NCBI RefSeq assembly: GCF_002813755.1
Contig: NZ_CP018061.1
Location: 2,408,001-2,472,000 of the forward strand
DNA: 64,000 nucleotides
Direction of reading: 5' to 3'
Source: Enterococcus mundtii
GTDB taxonomy: Bacteria; Bacillota; Bacilli; Lactobacillales; Enterococcaceae
Shown here: positions 1 through 7,531 of the stretch, in pieces
How positions within the stretch are numbered: position 1 is the first letter of the stretch
Layout: each line of letters begins with the position of its first letter
The notes under the pieces: generated by a model
The model's database searches: none
The model's input: the letters and a program-made list of their open reading frames with translations, nothing else
What the model was told of the DNA's origin: nothing
Made by a program: the position numbers and the translations under genes

Positions 1-102
1 CCCTGTTCGTAGTTGATCGATCGTTGTCCGAGCAAGTGATAAATTAGTGGTCATATTACTCATTAAGTTAGAAGATTCGATTGCTGAATAGATTAATCCC
101 AT
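1..102 (-). CDS. LXG-domain protein, N-terminal 34 codons (cut by window edge)
   Basis: The minus strand from ATG at 102 stays open to the window edge. Its first residues, MGLIYSAIESSNLMSN, closely resemble the start of the LXG toxin at 3127-4479 (MGLIYVSSESSDFMSA). An AAAGGA sequence lies about 10 nt upstream of the ATG. LXG domains are helical secretion modules of type VII-exported polymorphic toxins, with the toxic domain at the C-terminus, which lies outside this window. The match to the second LXG head in the same window is what supports the call. The toxin type cannot be known from this fragment. Confidence 0.75.
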   Translation of the reverse strand, partial: MGLIYSAIESSNLMSNMTTNLSLARTTIDQLRTG

Positions 103-563
103 AATTTTTGTCCTTTCAATTAGATAAGTGATGGCTGTCTATTATTAATGTAGTACTTGATGGTATTTTCTCTTTGCACTTCTATTTATTTAACCCCATC
201 TACTTCATTCATTATTACTATACGTAATTTTTTCCTATTTAAATTAAAATCGTTTGGATAAGAATCATCTACGTCGTATACGAACACTTTCAGTCTTATA
301 CGCACACGAAAACAGCCCTAAGATATTGGCATTCGATAAGTATCTAGGGCTATATTTTGCTAGTTATTCATTTTTATCAATCTTTTCTACGTGTCACAAT
401 TATTATTTAATACCAACTGTCTTCATCTTGTATCATTTACCAGTTTATCAGTATACTCATATGACTCCTAAAATAAGTCTACAGGCTGATGGCTAACGTC
501 TCCTTCTATGAGATGATTATACAGACTAAATAATCATTAACTTAAAGAAAGAAGGCGAAAAAG
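103..563. other. intergenic region without a convincing gene
   Basis: An 80-codon frame on the plus strand (254-496) has no good ribosome binding site and no recognisable composition, so it is not called. An imperfect inverted repeat (AGCCCTA-A-GATA at 314-325 against TATC-TAGGGCT at 341-351) could fold into a hairpin, but no convincing T-run follows. Nothing else is recognised. Confidence 0.5.
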
Positions 564-1199
564 ATGATACAACAAATCGGATTCTGGGAATCCATAGTAG
601 ATATCTTGACTTTAAAACCTGTATTCTTCGTAGGACTACTAATTTTGGCAAGTTTTTTATTTTGGTTCACCAGAAAAAATAAAGGTTCTTTTAAATTGGT
701 AAGCATTCTATCATCACTTTTATTGTTTTATTATATGAGTGTGACATTCTTCAATGTGTTCGGTGTTCCTACGCTTTATGGACTAAACAGAATCAGTGGG
801 TTCGGCGAAAATATTTTCAATCCGAATATCAATCTTGTTCCTTTCATCGATGGAATAAATACAGGGTATATTCTCAATATTATTTGTTTTATACCCATCG
901 GATTCTTATGTCCTTTAATTAGTCCCACGTATAGAAAATTCAGCTATTCTCTTTTGTTTGGCTTTTGCACTTCTTTATTGATTGAACTGAGTCAACTGTT
1001 TACGGTAGCTAGAGCAACAGATATCGACGATTTAACTTCAAATGTACTAGGAATGATTCTAGGTTATTTTCTGATTGAGGTCATCTTAAGAATGATCAAT
1101 CATTCGTCAAATAAAATCCTTGATAAAACGTCTGATTTTTCATGGTCAATTCCTGTATTGGTCGTTTTTATTGCTTTCGCTAATACATTTTTTAGTTAA
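564..1199 (+). CDS. VanZ-like membrane protein
   Basis: A 211-residue polytopic membrane protein. The two VanZ family blocks are visible: an N-rich loop plus helix near residues 88-118 (NLVPFIDG then CFIPIGFL), and the signature near residues 137-168 (IELSQLF, then a D-D pair in TDIDDLTSN, then GMILGY). VanZ proteins are linked to low-level teicoplanin resistance or cell-envelope functions, but their biochemistry is unclear. The start follows AGAAGG by about 9 nt. The gene stands alone and ends in a terminator. It sits among toxin and mobile genes, so it is probably accessory rather than part of a van cluster; no other van gene is present. Confidence 0.8.
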   Translation: MIQQIGFWESIVDILTLKPVFFVGLLILASFLFWFTRKNKGSFKLVSILSSLLLFYYMSVTFFNVFGVPTLYGLNRISGFGENIFNPNINLVPFIDGINTGYILNIICFIPIGFLCPLISPTYRKFSYSLLFGFCTSLLIELSQLFTVARATDIDDLTSNVLGMILGYFLIEVILRMINHSSNKILDKTSDFSWSIPVLVVFIAFANTFFS

Positions 1200-1245
1200 T
1201 GCTTAAAGCTTACTACCTTAGAAACAACACCTCTAAAAAAAAGAT

Positions 1246-1293
1246 AAGAATCCCAAAAATTGTTCTTCCAATTTTTGGGGTTCTTGCTTTTTA
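1246..1293. terminator. bidirectional rho-independent terminator
   Basis: A 17-bp stem, AAGAATCCCAAAAATTG against CAATTTTTGGGGTTCTT, with a 6-nt loop. A T-run follows on each strand. It serves the VanZ-like gene on the plus strand. It also lies immediately after the stop codon of the GH1 remnant on the minus strand, and probably belonged to that gene originally. Confidence 0.85.
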
Positions 1294-1419
<126 letters not shown>

Positions 1420-1422
1420 TTA

Positions 1423-1626
1423 TTACTGTTCTTTTTGAAAGGTCGGATGTTTTCTTCTTTTTCTTTTTTCTTCACTATCTTCCAGAGAAGAAACGGATTT
1501 TTGTATTTTCTCTGTTTCTTTTAAAGTTCTTTGGATTTGTAAAGACTGGTCTTCTTCAGGTAAATCAACATTATTTAAAATTTCACTATCATGATAAAAG
1601 TTTGGTAAATTTATAAATTCTGGCAT
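1423..1626 (-). CDS. small hypothetical protein, hydrophilic, 67 aa
   Basis: An acidic then basic hydrophilic protein ending in a KRKRRKHP patch, with no recognised domain. The start overlaps the last 16 nt of the HD-domain gene upstream. A GGGAGAG sequence sits 4-5 nt before the ATG, with AAGGAGAGGA further upstream, so translational coupling is plausible. No family is recognised. It could be a partner of the HD protein or an unexpressed frame. Confidence 0.45.
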   Translation of the reverse strand: MPEFINLPNFYHDSEILNNVDLPEEDQSLQIQRTLKETEKIQKSVSSLEDSEEKRKRRKHPTFQKEQ

Positions 1627-2231
1627 ATATCTCTCCCGTCCTCTCCTTTACTAACTGCCTTAGACAATGATTCATGTGCTTCTTTTAGCCATGGATGAAC
1701 AACTTTGACGCCTTGATCCAATAGATATTTAATATAATACAATGCAGCACTTTCTAAAGAACATTCAAGTGCTGATAATAAACTGTCTAGATACGGAGGA
1801 ATTCCATCTTGATCCCAACTTATTTTATCTGCAACGAACACAACTAAGTCTAGTTGAGTATACCTCCCCCTTAAAGTTGTATGACACTCAATTGCGGATA
1901 AAATCTCGTTGTCAGTGATGTCAAAAATCTTTTCTGCCATTTTTTTTGAGATCTTCTGGTGAATGATCATTGGAAATACCAACTCTTCTTGATTTAGTTC
2001 TATCCCCATTTCTTTTGCTATAGTAATTCTATGATTGTTTGGATAAATTGCGGATATATCGTGTAAATAACCCGCTATTTTGGCTTTTTCTCCATTGGTA
2101 TTGTAATTTACAGCAAGTTTCTCCGCACAATCGCCGACTGCTATACAATGTTCATAAGTTTTTATATGATCATGTTCTTCAAGAAAACGATAAACATCAT
2201 CTCTTAATGCCAAACTATTCACTATTGTCAT
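1611..2231 (-). CDS. YqeK-like HD-domain hydrolase
   Basis: A 206-residue HD-superfamily protein. The metal-binding pattern is H28, the H57-D58 pair in GYLHD, a His near residue 91 (IIHQK), a His near 115 (CHTT) and an Asp near 134 (VADKI). This is the arrangement of YqeK, a symmetrical Ap4A hydrolase. It differs from the chromosomal YqeK, normally found next to nadD and rsfS, in location and in the HTT-LRG segment, so it is a paralogue of uncertain substrate. The start at 2231 is chosen because GGAGG lies 5 nt before that ATG; an earlier in-frame ATG at 2243 has no site. It is followed by the overlapping 67-aa gene. Confidence 0.75.
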   Translation of the reverse strand: MTIVNSLALRDDVYRFLEEHDHIKTYEHCIAVGDCAEKLAVNYNTNGEKAKIAGYLHDISAIYPNNHRITIAKEMGIELNQEELVFPMIIHQKISKKMAEKIFDITDNEILSAIECHTTLRGRYTQLDLVVFVADKISWDQDGIPPYLDSLLSALECSLESAALYYIKYLLDQGVKVVHPWLKEAHESLSKAVSKGEDGRDICQNL

Positions 2232-2243
2232 TTTTTCCTCCAT

Positions 2244-2628
2244 TTACTTACTATGTGTATTTTCAAATGAATTATTTACTACTTATGGTTATTAGAAAAA
2301 TCGAGCCTTACATAGAAGAAATATACATAGAGAATTAGATATTTTATACTCTACTTTTAAATATATTCTTAATTTTTCTCCTGATTTAACAATTATCTCG
2401 GCCTTGCCTAAATACTGGATTTCTTTGCCAAAGGTTTGTTTTATGTAATTTAATTCCACTTCATAACTTTTCTTGATAAGTGTGTAATAACTTCATATGT
2501 AGAAAAAGAAACGATAAATTTGAATCGCTTCTTTTTGTTATTAACTATTGACGACTTGATTGCTCTAGGTGGTATATTTACTGGTCAAGACTTTACTATT
2601 TAATTTTAATTAGGAGTAAAGTGCTGTT
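2244..2628. other. intergenic region between the HD gene and the LXG locus
   Basis: This AT-rich stretch of about 385 bp contains one clear hairpin (2503-2536, listed separately). It must also hold the minus-strand promoter of the HD-domain gene near its left end. No further gene or repeat is recognised. Confidence 0.5.
2503..2536 (-). terminator. terminator of the LXG toxin operon
   Basis: An inverted repeat AAAAAGAA...TTCTTTTT with an inner GAT/ATC pairing lies about 90 nt after the stop of the gene at 2629-3114. On the minus strand the stem ends in TTTCTTTTTC, consistent with rho-independent termination. Confidence 0.6.
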
Positions 2629-3114
2629 TCATCTTTCATTAATTTTTTCATTTTCTGAATCTAAGAATTGATGGAATCTTTCTATCAAATCTTTTTTTGT
2701 AGTAGGAACTTCTTGAGGCATATAATTTATGAAGCTAACCATATCTTCTGGATACCCATTGTTATTATAGAATTCTGCAATTCCATTTAACAAATAATCT
2801 TCATCATTCATGGTATCATTTAATTTAGATAAATAAATAAATCTAAGTTTTTGTTCTTCAAATTTGTAATCATTACCGCCTTCATCCACATTAGGAAAGT
2901 ACTTTCTTTTCAATTCAAATAACACTGATTGTAATGCGTCAGGTTTTATTCCCCATGCAAGTTCATTAATAAAATCATCATCATTTCCCTGATCCATTAG
3001 CTCTATCGCATAGTCAGAAATTACTTTTAGATCGAAAAATTTTTGAATTACTCCAACATAGATAGTTTTCCAACTATAGTTCACATCTTTTTCTTTAAAA
3101 CATGCTAAATTCAT
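2629..3114 (-). CDS. candidate immunity protein, DUF2247-like
   Basis: An acidic 161-residue cytoplasmic protein without signal peptide or membrane segments. It starts 12 nt after the LXG toxin gene, the usual place for the cognate immunity gene. The pattern of an early SWKTIYVG, an ELAWG block and a C-terminal FHQFLDSE helix resembles DUF2247 proteins, which occur in polymorphic toxin loci. That family assignment is from memory and not certain. The immunity role is inferred from position and charge; it may bind the C-terminal toxin domain of its neighbour. Confidence 0.6.
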   Translation of the reverse strand: MNLACFKEKDVNYSWKTIYVGVIQKFFDLKVISDYAIELMDQGNDDDFINELAWGIKPDALQSVLFELKRKYFPNVDEGGNDYKFEEQKLRFIYLSKLNDTMNDEDYLLNGIAEFYNNNGYPEDMVSFINYMPQEVPTTKKDLIERFHQFLDSENEKINER

Positions 3115-3126
3115 TATTTTCTCCTT

Positions 3127-4479
3127 TTATTTTTTAGGAACTTGATTTGGTTTTCCAGTCAACGTACCACCATTTATAAATCTTCTATGGCTTATATTAC
3201 CATTAGGTTCGACAATCCATTCAAAAACACCTATTTTTCCATTGTTACTTCCTTCAATTTGAAAAAATCTTCTACTAATTCCATCTCCACCAACTAAAGA
3301 ATACTCATTTGCAATAGTTGGATAATTGTCAACAATGTTGCTAAATCCATGTTCTTTTGGAACATGTGGAAATTCCTTGTCTATAATTGGTTTGTCTAAA
3401 GGATCTTTTCCCCAAATTGGTTTTATATCATCAACTGTTGTTCCACCCCCGACTCGCTTGCCATCTAACACAGGACTCTTAAATTCAGAAATAACTTTCT
3501 GAGTAGCCCCACCAGTACTCTCACTATTAGATTTTTTCTTGACACTACCAACATCATCCATGCCATCTATTCTCGAAGCACCTTTGTTTCCATAATATGC
3601 ACCCATCACAGTATCGCCAATATTCGTAAGAGTTCCTGACCATGCAGCATATTTGAATTTCTTTGCTTCTTCCTGGCTGATCTTCTTTCCTGTATAAGGA
3701 TTGATTCCTATATTCGCACAAGCAATTGTTTTGCGATTGATTTCTTCTAGACTATCTGTACCTTTGATTAACTCAATCTCTTGATCTCCTGATTCAATAA
3801 CCAAAGATACGTCTTTTTTTTTTTTCTCAAAATAACTTTTATTTGTACCTTTTGGTAATGAGTATGAGCCATCACTTTTGATTGTCGTATTATTTAATAT
3901 TAATACGCCTTGCATCGCTATCTTCAACTCATTTAGACTATTAGCAAATAAACCGCTTGTTTGTGTATTGAAATCCTGTAGTTTTCTTAGTTGATTTTGT
4001 AAATGATCGATATCTTGTTGAAAGCTATCAGTCATTCGTTCCAAATCTCTTTGAACATTCAACAATGTATCTAGTACACTTGCAATTGGATTCAGTGTCG
4101 TTTGTAATCGGACGAAAAATAAGGTCTGGTCTACTGAGTTTTTCATTGTACGTGTGACTTGTATTTGTTGATTTAATTTATCTTCATTCAATTCGCCTTC
4201 ACTTGCCACTATTTTATCGGTATTTTGGTATTTTTTCAATTCTTGTTCAATCTGTTCAATGGCATTTGTTGTGCGTGTAATCGTTGGAATGATCAAGTCC
4301 GCAAACAAGCCTTTGCCTGCTGTGTACGCCGCACCAGATAATTGCTGTCCGTCCACGGCTGAAACAACTTTTTGACTACCCGACTTCAATTGACTAACAG
4401 TTTCTTTACCACTTCCTAAATTACTTTTAAGCGCAGACATAAAGTCCGAAGATTCACTACTGACATAAATCAATCCCAT
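3127..4479 (-). CDS. LXG-domain polymorphic toxin
   Basis: A 450-residue protein with an N-terminal LXG-type helical module (about residues 1-210, starting MGLIYVSSESSDF), a linker, and a C-terminal toxin domain from about residue 330. LXG proteins are exported by type VII secretion systems and kill competing Gram-positive cells. The C-terminal domain has the conserved segments HGFSNIVDNY, QIEGSNNGKIGVFEW, HRRFINGG and GKPNQ. These recur in Firmicutes toxin tails, but I cannot name the activity. The ATG follows AGAGGAG by about 10 nt and overlaps the upstream helical-protein gene by 10 nt. The downstream gene is the likely immunity factor. No secretion-system genes lie in this window, so export must rely on genes elsewhere. 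Confidence 0.85.
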   Translation of the reverse strand: MGLIYVSSESSDFMSALKSNLGSGKETVSQLKSGSQKVVSAVDGQQLSGAAYTAGKGLFADLIIPTITRTTNAIEQIEQELKKYQNTDKIVASEGELNEDKLNQQIQVTRTMKNSVDQTLFFVRLQTTLNPIASVLDTLLNVQRDLERMTDSFQQDIDHLQNQLRKLQDFNTQTSGLFANSLNELKIAMQGVLILNNTTIKSDGSYSLPKGTNKSYFEKKKKDVSLVIESGDQEIELIKGTDSLEEINRKTIACANIGINPYTGKKISQEEAKKFKYAAWSGTLTNIGDTVMGAYYGNKGASRIDGMDDVGSVKKKSNSESTGGATQKVISEFKSPVLDGKRVGGGTTVDDIKPIWGKDPLDKPIIDKEFPHVPKEHGFSNIVDNYPTIANEYSLVGGDGISRRFFQIEGSNNGKIGVFEWIVEPNGNISHRRFINGGTLTGKPNQVPKK

Positions 4480-4817
4480 GAGAGGTTTCTCCTCTGCGCC
4501 TGTAATTCTTCTCGTTCTACTTCTAATTTCTGTATCGCTTTATTATATGTAGCATTTAATTCCTCATTGGCTTGTCTTAATTGACGTTGAAAAATATGTT
4601 GTTTTGTTTCATTATTTTTATGTAACCACTGTGTTGAGGTATAACCTCGTTGCAATGCCTCATGGTTTGATTCAGCTAATTGACGAAAACCTCTCTGAAG
4701 TACCTCTTGCAACTGAAGCAGTTTTTCTTCTAATACACGTTTTTCATTCGATAATTTTTCTTGATGTTGTTCCACTTTGACAATTTCTTGTTGATTTTTT
4801 AGAATTTCATCATTCAT
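4470..4817 (-). CDS. LXG-associated helical targeting protein (Lap2/DUF3958-like)
   Basis: A 115-residue, almost wholly helical protein rich in Q, E and K, with coiled-coil heptads throughout. It lies immediately upstream of, and overlaps, the LXG toxin gene. Small helical proteins in this position bind the LXG domain and guide it to the type VII apparatus (the Lap proteins of streptococci and related genera). The usual pair is one WXG100-like and one DUF3958-like gene. Only one is seen here, so the other is missing or elsewhere. TGGAGG lies 8 nt before the ATG. The role rests on position and composition. Confidence 0.65.
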   Translation of the reverse strand: MNDEILKNQQEIVKVEQHQEKLSNEKRVLEEKLLQLQEVLQRGFRQLAESNHEALQRGYTSTQWLHKNNETKQHIFQRQLRQANEELNATYNKAIQKLEVEREELQAQRRNLSWD

Positions 4818-5074
4818 TTACTTACCTCCATTCCATCTCATACATTTGATTTGAACCTTCCTAGAAGTAATGATTTTTACCGCTTTAGAGAACATTTCGC
4901 TACTTCCAAGATATAAATCTATAAATCGTATCACTATCGATCTTTACAAAGAAAGCGAATTCTACGTAAAGCTTACCAAATATACAAATCGAAAAATAAA
5001 AAATCTCATAAAATATAGTTTTGATATCATAATCGTGCAAGTCTTTGTAATTGTTCTTTTGAATATATAAAAAT

Positions 5075-5100
5075 GCAAAAGAAAAAGGCTTACGCCCTTT
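5075..5100 (-). terminator. terminator of the large structured RNA
   Basis: On the minus strand AAAGGGC-GTAA-GCCTTTT is followed by TTTCTTTT: a GC-rich stem with a GNRA tetraloop and a U-tract. It defines the 3' end of the RNA called above. Confidence 0.75.
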
Positions 5101-5690
5101 ACCAAAAAACTATGCGGAGTGTCTCTCTCTACGCCATGCGATTGCAATGTTGTTCAGTCACACATTCTACAATACCGTACCAGTCGGAGCGACCGCTGGC
5201 ATATTGCAGCTTTACGAGATGTGGTCAGGCATGACAGCCTACAAATTCCACAGGAGCATTCGGTATATTTTGATTATTAATAGTATCAACATATACCGCC
5301 TTCTGCTACTCTCACGCGTTTCTTGTCTTATAGATTATTTCTAATCCCTTCACGGCGAAGGACTTCTTTGGATGTTTCCGCCAGTGTGAAATGCCAATCC
5401 CTTAGCAAATCTCTTCACGGAGAGGCTAAGTCTTATCAACTTAGCTTTCTATTGTCGTCCCGACAAGTTCGCTACCTTACATTTGGTCACACTTTGCACA
5501 CGTTCTTTGTGTTCCAATGCTTTTACACTGGCTTTCTTCTTGTCACCAAGAATACTCACTTGATACGCAACAGTATCCCATTACGACATCAACAACGACT
5601 TATTCCCAAACGTTCCTTGACGAGTTGCTTAAACTCTTATACACAAGGTTCTGCATTAGTTTTTTGACAAAAAGAATAAACCTTTTAACA
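5076..5690 (-). ncRNA. large structured RNA, candidate ROOL-class
   Basis: About 600 bp with no credible gene but dense hairpins when read on the minus strand. These include nested CCTTG/CAAGG plus GAGTT/AACTC (5615-5648), TTCTTG-GTGA-CAAGAA with a GNRA loop (5537-5552), TTGTCG/CGACAA near 5453-5467, and GCTAAGT/ACTTAGC (5425-5445). Two CCGTGAAG-loop hairpins lie near 5345-5425, and an 8-bp CGGTATAT/ATATACCG stem with an inner GTTGAT/ATCAA at 5261-5298. Near 5169-5209 there is a CAATA...TATTG arm enclosing CCAG/CTGG. The 3' end is a terminator, GGGC-GTAA-GCCT plus T-run (5075-5100). Size, GNRA loops, its own terminator and the phage/toxin setting fit ROOL RNAs (about 580 nt). The class name is inference. 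A TTGATG-17-ATAATG pair near 5706-5734 may be the promoter. Confidence 0.65.
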
Positions 5691-5796
5691 TTTTTAAAAT
5701 GATCATTATTTCATATATTTAACTGACATCAACGATATCATTCTTGCTCAACTTTATCATGAGTTCAAAAAATTTTCGTTCCTTAAATTAAAAAAA

Positions 5797-5893
5797 ACGA
5801 AAAAAAGTGGAACAGTCATCAGATATTTTCTGATGATTGTCCCACACTCTTTATTTGATTGAACTCATCAGCAGTTCTTATTGACAAAGAGCC
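5797..5893 (+). mobile_element. solo right end of an ISL3-family element
   Basis: The segment ends in TTATTGACAAAGAGCC (to 5893). Read inwards this is GGCTCTTTGTCAATAA, the ISL3-type terminal repeat, matching the right end of the element at 12470-13763. Just inside is TTGATTGAACTCAT, shared by both ends, and a strong hairpin (GTGG...TCATCAGA / TCTGATGA...CCAC, 5806-5847) of the kind that closes such transposase genes. No transposase sequence remains, so this is a deletion remnant. Confidence 0.7.
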
Positions 5894-6118
5894 ATAGTTA
5901 TTACCCCACTGGCTCTTCCACTTAGAGTCTCTGGTATCATTATGTGGTTTTTACTGTCATACTAATAAAAAGAAATAGTTATCAAGTACAGTTTCTTCAA
6001 TTAAAATCACATATTATAAGTGTTTTCGGTGTATATTTCGGTGTAAAAAATGGAGCATATAGGAAGCGAAATTAAAGTTCATTATTGCTTTAAACGAAAA
6101 TAAATCACCATTAAGAAA

Positions 6119-7280
6119 TTAGACATTATTATTAACTAAATCCAAAACATATTTTACTGGAATAACTTGGTTTAGAACTATTTCATCCTTAGTAAATCCT
6201 TTTGCAGCAATTCCGATAACTTTATTAGATTTATCAATTATTGGCCACCGCAATTTCCACTATGGATTTTAGCAAGTATTAATTCAAATGCTGTTAATCT
6301 TTTCCCCTCTCTTTTACCATCAACTTTTACTTCTTCTCCTCGAATTGTATTTCCAAGTCTATATTCAGGAAATCCAAGTAATTTGATTCCATCATTCTTA
6401 GAATATCTTTCACTATAATGAAAACCAATTTCTGGGTTTTCTTCAGGTATTAGGATTGCTACATCCATATCATAATTCCAATCTTTGCTTTCAAAATATC
6501 ACTATATTTTCTCTGTAAAGTAATATAGTATCTTTTTCAAAAAGCAAATTATCAATTCCATAGGCAGTTATTTCATTTTTCATATTTTGTATTTCAAAAC
6601 CATTTTCGTTTATTATTTGCTCAAGAGCAGTAGCAATTTCCACAAGATCGGAGCTCTTTTTAGCAATTTGGTGAGGAATTTTCAAATAGTGATATGAAAT
6701 TGAAATATCGTAAGCATATCGAGTATAAACACATTTATATTTTCGGCAAAAACGATTTATTTGTTGATCCATTTTATGACAAATTATGTTTGAAATAATC
6801 GGTGACACTGGACTTCCTTGAGGTAACTCCCCATTAGGATGGCAGCAAATACTTGCTAATGTAGTGGCATCATTAGTATTAAATTTAAAATAGGTTTAAA
6901 CATCGCGCGAACTCGTGCAAAATTAATACTTGGAAAGAAATTTTTTAAATCGATAGATAACACTGATTTCTGATTTAAGTGAAACTCGGCACCCATAACT
7001 AGATTACGTTTTTTAACAAATCCCATAGCCATGGGATACACGCGATAAGTCTCGTTGAGAATATCAGCCAGTATCCGTTGAATCCTTTTTAGAACTGGTT
7101 TAGGAGAGTAATTTATTCGGGTCGTACCATCCTTTTTCGGAATCTCAAACTGTTCATATTGATTTGGCATTTGGTTTATGAATAAATCCCATAGAGATAC
7201 TTCTGGAATACTGAACAAATTGGCGATACTCTCGAAACCATTTAAACTTTAAATTTTTTTACTTTGCTATTTTCAGTCAT
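6119..7280 (-). pseudogene. retron-type reverse transcriptase with trypsin-fold protease domain, decayed
   Basis: From ATG at 7280 (TGAGG 6 nt upstream) the minus strand encodes reverse transcriptase blocks in changing frames. The order is FEIPKKDGT and RIQRILADIL (7218-6890), SIDLKNFFPSINF, then after a one-base shift near 6890 CHPNGELPQGSPVSPIISN, then YTRYAYDISISY. The catalytic YADD has become YAYD. After another break near 6485 a trypsin-fold segment follows: YDMDVAIL with the Asp motif, GFPEYRLG, and SGNCGG. One more missing base near 6243 would restore PIIDKSNKVIGIAAKGF to the TAA at 6119. A seven-A run at 7254-7260 also shifts the frame after 11 codons. At least four lesions and lost middle segments make it inactive. 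The protease nucleophile position reads Cys instead of the usual Ser. Confidence 0.8.
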
Positions 7281-7300
7281 AATAAACCTCAATCAATATA

Positions 7301-7460
7301 TGTGTGCCAAACTCTACCTGTCTTATCTCTTCTGCCAACGGCCTCTTTCTACTTGGAGCTGCTCAACAATACTTCTTTATTGTGAAGTCATAAATATAAA
7401 CATAACAAAAGTTACTACCTAGGCGATTGCACCTAGAAAATTTCAGTTTGGCACACACAT
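7301..7460 (-). ncRNA. retron msr-msd RNA
   Basis: Directly upstream of the reverse transcriptase start (20 nt away) a 13-bp perfect inverted repeat, TGTGTGCCAAACT, encloses about 130 nt. The arms are at 7445-7457 and 7301-7313. This is the a1/a2 arrangement of retron RNAs, with a2 abutting the RT gene. Inside, in transcript order, are an msr-like stem CTAGGTG-CAAT-CGCCTAG (7419-7436), a small TAAC-TTTT-GTTA stem, and an msd-like hairpin CAATA...TATTG (7367-7382). Order and spacing relative to the RT gene are the evidence. The branching G and msDNA ends cannot be fixed by eye. Confidence 0.7.
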
Positions 7461-7531
7461 AATTTTATATCAGCTGTTATATAATGTGAATCCTTTTTCT
7501 GTTTATGTTTAAAATGTCCACTATAAAACTA

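Noticed and set aside
254..496. 80-codon plus-strand reading frame before the VanZ-like gene
   Set aside because: No ribosome binding site of quality, no recognisable family and irregular composition; it lies over an inverted repeat.
564..1199. Part of a vancomycin resistance cluster
   Set aside because: Only a VanZ-like gene is present; no vanH, vanA/B-type ligase, vanX or vanRS genes are in the window.
5076..5690. Large RNA as the 5' part of a group II intron served by the nearby reverse transcriptase
   Set aside because: The reverse transcriptase has its own retron-type RNA immediately upstream, lacks maturase features, and the region has no recognisable domain V or intron boundary sequences. 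Kept only as an alternative to test.
4870..5702. Several 60-115 codon frames on both strands over the large RNA region
   Set aside because: Frames overlap each other on both strands, have no ribosome binding sites, and coincide with dense RNA helices and a terminator.
6024..6045. Direct repeat TTTCGGTGTA twice, as a possible attachment site
   Set aside because: Only 10 bp, no integrase or tRNA next to it and no second copy elsewhere that I noticed; too weak to call.
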